From contig CABTZP010000067.1 of the NCBI GenBank assembly GCA_902489375.1, positions 1-7,301 of the forward strand: a stretch of DNA of 7,301 bases, given 5' to 3'. Position 1 is the stretch's first letter. Each line of letters starts with the position of its first letter. The position numbers and the translations under genes are program-made. The notes under the pieces are model-generated. The model made no database searches. It was not told where the DNA came from and saw nothing but the letters and a program-made list of their open reading frames with translations. This document shows, one piece after another, positions 3,646 through 7,301 of this stretch. The stretch comes from an uncultured Tissierellia bacterium (GTDB lineage Bacteria > Bacillota > Clostridia > Tissierellales > Peptoniphilaceae).

Positions 3646-6477
3646 ATGGGATTATTTAATCTACTGACGAAATCTTTCAGTGAAAAAGAAGTTGATAAAT
3701 TACAACCAACGGTTAAGGAAGTCTTAGCCCTTGAGCCAAAAATGCAGTCTCTAACAGACGATGAGCTTCGCGCCATGACCCCAAAGTTGAAGGAAAGATT
3801 TCAAAATGGAGAAAGCCTAAATGAGCTTCTGCCCGAAGCCTTTGCTTTGGTCCGGGAAGCGGCTTTTCGCGTTCTCCAGATGAAACCCTATCCCGTCCAG
3901 GTTTTGGGCGGAATTGTCCTCCATCAGGGCCGGATTGCGGAGATGAAAACCGGGGAAGGAAAAACCCTGGCCGCAACGATGCCAGCCTATCTAAACGCTT
4001 TAGAAGGAAAAGGCGTACACATTGTTACCGTCAACGATTACCTAGCAACCCGCGACTCCGAGTGGATGGGGAAGGTTTATGAATTTCTGGGCCTTCGGGT
4101 GGGCTGTATTCTCCAGGATATGACAACAGAAGAACGCCAAACCGCTTACAACGCGGATATCACCTACGGCACCAATAACCAATTTGGCTTTGATTACCTT
4201 CGGGATAACATGGCCATCTATAACAGTTCAGTCGTGCAAAGATCGCTTCATTACGCCATTGTCGATGAGGTTGACTCGATCTTGATTGATGAAGCCCGTA
4301 CGCCATTGATTATTTCCGGTCAGGGAGATCCCTCAACGGAAATGTATTCCCGGGCCGATCATTTTGTCACCAGCCTAGAAGGCCGGCTAATTGACCCGAA
4401 TGAAGAGGAATCGAAGCTGGATTCCCTGATGGCAGATCATCCCCTAGAAACCGTGGACTATGTCGTCGATAAAAAAAGACATTCGGCCAACCTCACCGAA
4501 AGAGGCTCGGAGAAGGCGGAAAAAGCCTTTGGCGTGGAAAACATCGCTGATCCTTCTCATATGGAGCTTATGCATTACATCAATCAGGCCCTAAAGGCAC
4601 GGACCCTGATGCAAAGAGACATCGACTATGTCGTTGTCGATGGAGAGGTCAAAATTGTCGATGAGTTCACTGGCCGGATTATGGAGGGCCGCCGGTACTC
4701 GGATGGCCTTCATCAGGCTATTGAAGCGAAGGAAGGGGTCGAGATCAAGTCCGAGTCCAAAACCCTCGCCACCATCACCTTCCAGAATTTCTTCCTGATG
4801 TACGACAAACTCTCCGGTATGACCGGTACCGCAATGACTGAAAAAGACGAATTTTCTGAAATTTATCACCTGGATGTTGTGGAAATTCCAACGAATAAGC
4901 CGATGATTCGCAATGACCGGGATGATGTGGTCTTTAAGACCCAGGAGGGGAAATTCAGCGGCATTGTAGACGAAATTAAAAGAGTCTATGCAAGCGGACA
5001 GCCTATCCTAGTCGGTACAGAAGATATTGAGACCTCTGAGCATATTTCCAGGCTCCTCAAAAAGGAAAGAATTCCCCATTCCGTCCTCAATGCCAAGCAG
5101 CACGCCAAAGAAGCGGCCATTGTCGCCCAGGCGGGTCGGTACGAGACCGTCACCATTGCCACCAATATGGCCGGCCGTGGTACCGATATCGTTTTAGGGG
5201 GGAATCCGGAGTGGATGGCAAAAAAGGAAATGAGCAAAAAAGGCTATTCCGAAGAGCTGATTGGCTGGGCAGATTCCTTCCGCCACGTCGAACCGATCGA
5301 GAAGTTCCCTGTCCATCTGGTTAATGAAGAAGAGGAAGGCGAGGGGGCAGTCAGCTTGATAAGCGGTCAGGAGATTCTGGATGCCCGAAAGCTTTTCCAG
5401 GATCTGAAGGCCCAGTTTGCCATCGAAACCAAGGAAAACGCGCAAAAGGTCGTCGATGCGGGCGGCTTATATATTCTGGGAACGGCGCGATCTGAGTCCC
5501 GAAGAGTCGATAACCAGCTCCGCGGTCGGTCCGGCCGTCAGGGAGACCCTGGAGAATCCCGCTTTTACATAGCCTTGGATGATAAGCTGATGTACCTTTA
5601 CGGGGGCGAAAAAATGCGTCAGCTCTCAGAATCAGATATGTTCCCTGATGATCAGCCTATCGAAGCGAAAATGCTGACCAAATCCATTGAAATGGCCCAA
5701 AAACGAGTGGAATCCAATAACTTTGCCACCCGTAAACGAGTTCTGGACTTTGATAATGTCATGAATGTCCAGAGAAAGACGATTTATTCAGAAAGAAACC
5801 GGGTCCTCAATGGCGAAAACATGAAAGAATACATTACGGAGATGATTCATTCCGTCATTTCCGATGCCGTCGATTCCTTCTGCGCGCCGGATTCCGACGC
5901 CCAGCATTGGGAAGTTTCAGGCCTGTCCACCTTCCTGGACAATCTTTTTATTCCAGAAGTCAGGCTGAATGAGGAAGAAATTCGATCCCTGTCCCAGCCT
6001 GAAGTCAAGAATAAAATCATCGCCATGGCCGATCAGTTCTATCAGGAAAAAGAAGAAGAGATGGGAACGGATGTCATGAGGGAGCTGGAGCGGATCATTC
6101 TTCTTCGGTCCGTCGATACCCGGTGGATGGACCATATTGATGCCATGGAGCAGCTCCGCCAGGAAATCAATGTCCGTGCCTATGGAAACGATGACCCCGT
6201 CCGGGCCTACGCGAACGAGGGCTTTGAGATGTTCAGTGAAATGAACGATAATATCCGCCAGGAAACCGTCCGGCTGATTTATCATGTTGTGCCCGCATCC
6301 AAAATGGAACGTACCCAGGTCGCCAAGGGGATTCGCGAGGGCGGCGCCGGAGCGGATGCTTCGGAACAAGGCTCCGGGACTTATGTGAGAAAAAATAAAA
6401 AGATTGGCAGAAATGATCCCTGTCCTTGCGGATCCGGAAAAAAATATAAAAATTGCCATGGAAAGGGACGGGTGTAA
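3646..6477 (+). CDS. secA: SecA, preprotein translocase ATPase
   Basis: A 943-residue motor that binds SecYEG and drives unfolded preproteins across the membrane with ATP. NBD1: AEMKTGEGKT (Walker A, 98-107) and VDEVDS (207-210 DEVD). The preprotein-binding domain follows, to about 370; GMTGTA is at 391-396. NBD2: NMAGRGTD (507-514) and QLRGRSGRQGD (624-634). The helical scaffold and two-helix finger region includes RWMDHIDAMEQLRQEINVR (826-844). The tail has the zinc motif CPCGSGKKYKNCH (Cys926, Cys928, Cys937, His938), used by housekeeping SecA to bind lipids/SecB-type partners and ribosomes. It is larger than B. subtilis SecA (about 840), partly because of an ~85-residue insert in NBD2 (about 520-605). 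Start choice: GGGAGGT at 3630-3636 is 9 bases from the ATG at 3646 but only about one base from the ATG at 3637; the TTG at 3628 overlaps the Shine-Dalgarno. It stands upstream of prfB, as in other Firmicutes. Confidence 0.97.
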   Translation: MGLFNLLTKSFSEKEVDKLQPTVKEVLALEPKMQSLTDDELRAMTPKLKERFQNGESLNELLPEAFALVREAAFRVLQMKPYPVQVLGGIVLHQGRIAEMKTGEGKTLAATMPAYLNALEGKGVHIVTVNDYLATRDSEWMGKVYEFLGLRVGCILQDMTTEERQTAYNADITYGTNNQFGFDYLRDNMAIYNSSVVQRSLHYAIVDEVDSILIDEARTPLIISGQGDPSTEMYSRADHFVTSLEGRLIDPNEEESKLDSLMADHPLETVDYVVDKKRHSANLTERGSEKAEKAFGVENIADPSHMELMHYINQALKARTLMQRDIDYVVVDGEVKIVDEFTGRIMEGRRYSDGLHQAIEAKEGVEIKSESKTLATITFQNFFLMYDKLSGMTGTAMTEKDEFSEIYHLDVVEIPTNKPMIRNDRDDVVFKTQEGKFSGIVDEIKRVYASGQPILVGTEDIETSEHISRLLKKERIPHSVLNAKQHAKEAAIVAQAGRYETVTIATNMAGRGTDIVLGGNPEWMAKKEMSKKGYSEELIGWADSFRHVEPIEKFPVHLVNEEEEGEGAVSLISGQEILDARKLFQDLKAQFAIETKENAQKVVDAGGLYILGTARSESRRVDNQLRGRSGRQGDPGESRFYIALDDKLMYLYGGEKMRQLSESDMFPDDQPIEAKMLTKSIEMAQKRVESNNFATRKRVLDFDNVMNVQRKTIYSERNRVLNGENMKEYITEMIHSVISDAVDSFCAPDSDAQHWEVSGLSTFLDNLFIPEVRLNEEEIRSLSQPEVKNKIIAMADQFYQEKEEEMGTDVMRELERIILLRSVDTRWMDHIDAMEQLRQEINVRAYGNDDPVRAYANEGFEMFSEMNDNIRQETVRLIYHVVPASKMERTQVAKGIREGGAGADASEQGSGTYVRKNKKIGRNDPCPCGSGKKYKNCHGKGRV

Positions 6478-6536
6478 AAACGACCACTTTCATGAAAAGG
6501 ATCCGTTGAAAGAGAAATCAAGAGATGAGGTGTTTT

Positions 6537-7301
6537 ATGGAATTATATGAAATTCGACAGGAATTGGAAGAGATTGAGCGAAGCTTAAAGCGTCTGAGGA
6601 GGTCTCTTTGACATTGAGGGTCTAAAAGAAGAAATAAAGAACAACACCCAAAAAACTGCCGCCGAGGATTTTTGGTCGGATACCGAAAAGGCCCAGGAAA
6701 TTATGGTGAACCTGAATGCCGACAAAGACACGGTTGAGGAGTATGAACAGCTCGTTCAAAATGAACAGGACCTCGATGAGCTGGCAAGCCTGCTCTCGGA
6801 AGAAGAATTTCACAAAGAGCAGGAAGAGATGGAGGAAATGTTCTACAAGCTTCGCAGGGAAACCCGGAGGCTGGAAACCCAAACCCTCCTTTCCGGGGAA
6901 TATGATAAAAATGCCTGCTATTTTTCCATCCATGCCGGCTCTGGCGGGATGGAGGCGACAGATTGGGCCCAGATGCTCCAGCGGATGTATGAACGCTGGT
7001 TTGATTCCAAGCGCTGGAAAGTGGAAATGCTCTCCATAAACAAGGAAGAAGGGGGCGGGATTAAATCCGTTTCCTATCTGATTTCCGGTTCCTATGCCTA
7101 TGGATATGCCAAGGGTGAAAAAGGCGTTCACCGGTTGGTTCGGATTTCTCCTTTTGATTCCCAGGGAAGACGGCACACGTCTTTCGCTTCAGTGGACGTT
7201 TATCCGCAGATCAAGGATAAGACGGCCATTGATATCAATGAAAAGGACCTCAAAGTGGACACCTACCGGTCAACCGGCCACGGCGGACAGGGGGTCAATA
7301 C
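6537..7301 (+). CDS. prfB: Peptide chain release factor 2, with +1 programmed frameshift (3' end cut by window edge)
   Basis: RF2 ends translation at UGA and UAA by triggering peptidyl-tRNA hydrolysis on the ribosome. The first 24 codons run from ATG 6537 (MELYEIRQELEEIERS...) to CTT at 6606-6608, then an in-frame TGA at 6609-6611; the rest continues in the +1 frame from GAC at 6610. About 255 residues are present of the usual ~365. In the joined protein the stop-recognition tripeptide SPF is at 204-206 (7147-7155), which marks RF2 rather than RF1. The catalytic GGQ is at 249-251 (7282-7290), almost the E. coli positions. The domain 1 coiled region is rich in E/K. SIHAGSGGMEATDW is the expected core segment. 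A GAGGTG ribosome binding site (6527-6532) is 4 bases from the ATG. It follows secA by 59 bases with no terminator, so a secA-prfB operon is likely. The GGQ context (TGHGGQGVN) differs from the commoner GAGGQHVN. Confidence 0.96.
6597..6612 (+). promoter_or_regulatory. prfB: prfB +1 programmed ribosomal frameshift site
   Basis: AGG AGG TCT CTT TGA C: an internal Shine-Dalgarno (6597-6602), three bases, then the slippery CTT and a TGA followed by C, which is a poor termination context. The spacing equals the E. coli site (AGGGGG-TAT-CTT-TGA-C). When RF2 is scarce, ribosomes pause at the UGA, tRNA-Leu slips from CUU to UUU, and reading resumes at GAC, so RF2 controls its own level. Confidence 0.96.

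Noticed and set aside
5917..6459. A 180-codon minus-strand frame inside secA
   Set aside because: It lies wholly within clear secA coding sequence and has no domain or start signal; a shadow of secA codon use.
6485..6500. TTTCATGAAA palindrome in the secA-prfB gap
   Set aside because: Ten bases, AT-rich, with no T run after it and no similar site elsewhere in the window; chance is enough.
6609..6611. The TGA early in prfB as a sign of a pseudogene
   Set aside because: The flanking bases are the standard +1 recoding signal and the +1 frame is intact to the window edge.
6622..7176. A 184-codon minus-strand frame over prfB
   Set aside because: It overlaps conserved RF2 sequence including SPF; no family resemblance.

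Overview
The window reads as a Firmicutes chromosome, probably an anaerobic clostridial or Tissierellia-type lineage of moderate GC. The reasons are the SufS-SufU pair (SufU is the Gram-positive zinc-dependent sulfur acceptor), a long-form hibernation factor, strong AGGAGG-type ribosome binding sites, and the order hpf-secA-prfB, which is also found in Bacillus subtilis. The genus cannot be fixed from the sequence alone. All supported genes are on the + strand.

Positions 1-1610 hold the 3' end of a suf iron-sulfur operon. A cysteine desulfurase (sufS, cut by the left edge) lies one base from its sulfur-acceptor partner sufU. It is followed after 63 bases by a gene for a membrane-anchored, extracytoplasmic C39-like cysteine peptidase (1674-2627). 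No terminator is visible between them, so the three may share a transcript, but the peptidase has no obvious tie to Fe-S assembly.

Positions 2628-3645 are the hpf section. hpf (long ribosome hibernation promoting factor) has its own promoter-like sequence. It is followed by a 330-base gap before secA. That gap is not empty: it holds an A/T-tract cluster, a second promoter-like sequence resembling the hpf one, a set of nested inverted repeats ending in a strong intrinsic terminator (a candidate ~150-nt structured RNA), a GAAC-N4-GTTC palindrome resembling the Gram-positive LexA box, helically phased short repeats, and a consensus -10 box for secA.

Positions 3646-7301 carry secA (complete, 943 aa, with a C-terminal zinc motif and a large insert in the second nucleotide-binding domain), then prfB (release factor 2, cut by the right edge) with a textbook +1 programmed frameshift site at an in-frame UGA. 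The two are 59 bases apart with no terminator and are probably cotranscribed.

The genes themselves are housekeeping. The least explained DNA is the hpf-secA intergenic region, where a small RNA or secA leader is the best candidate for something undescribed. I see no defence system, mobile element, CRISPR array, tRNA or rRNA.
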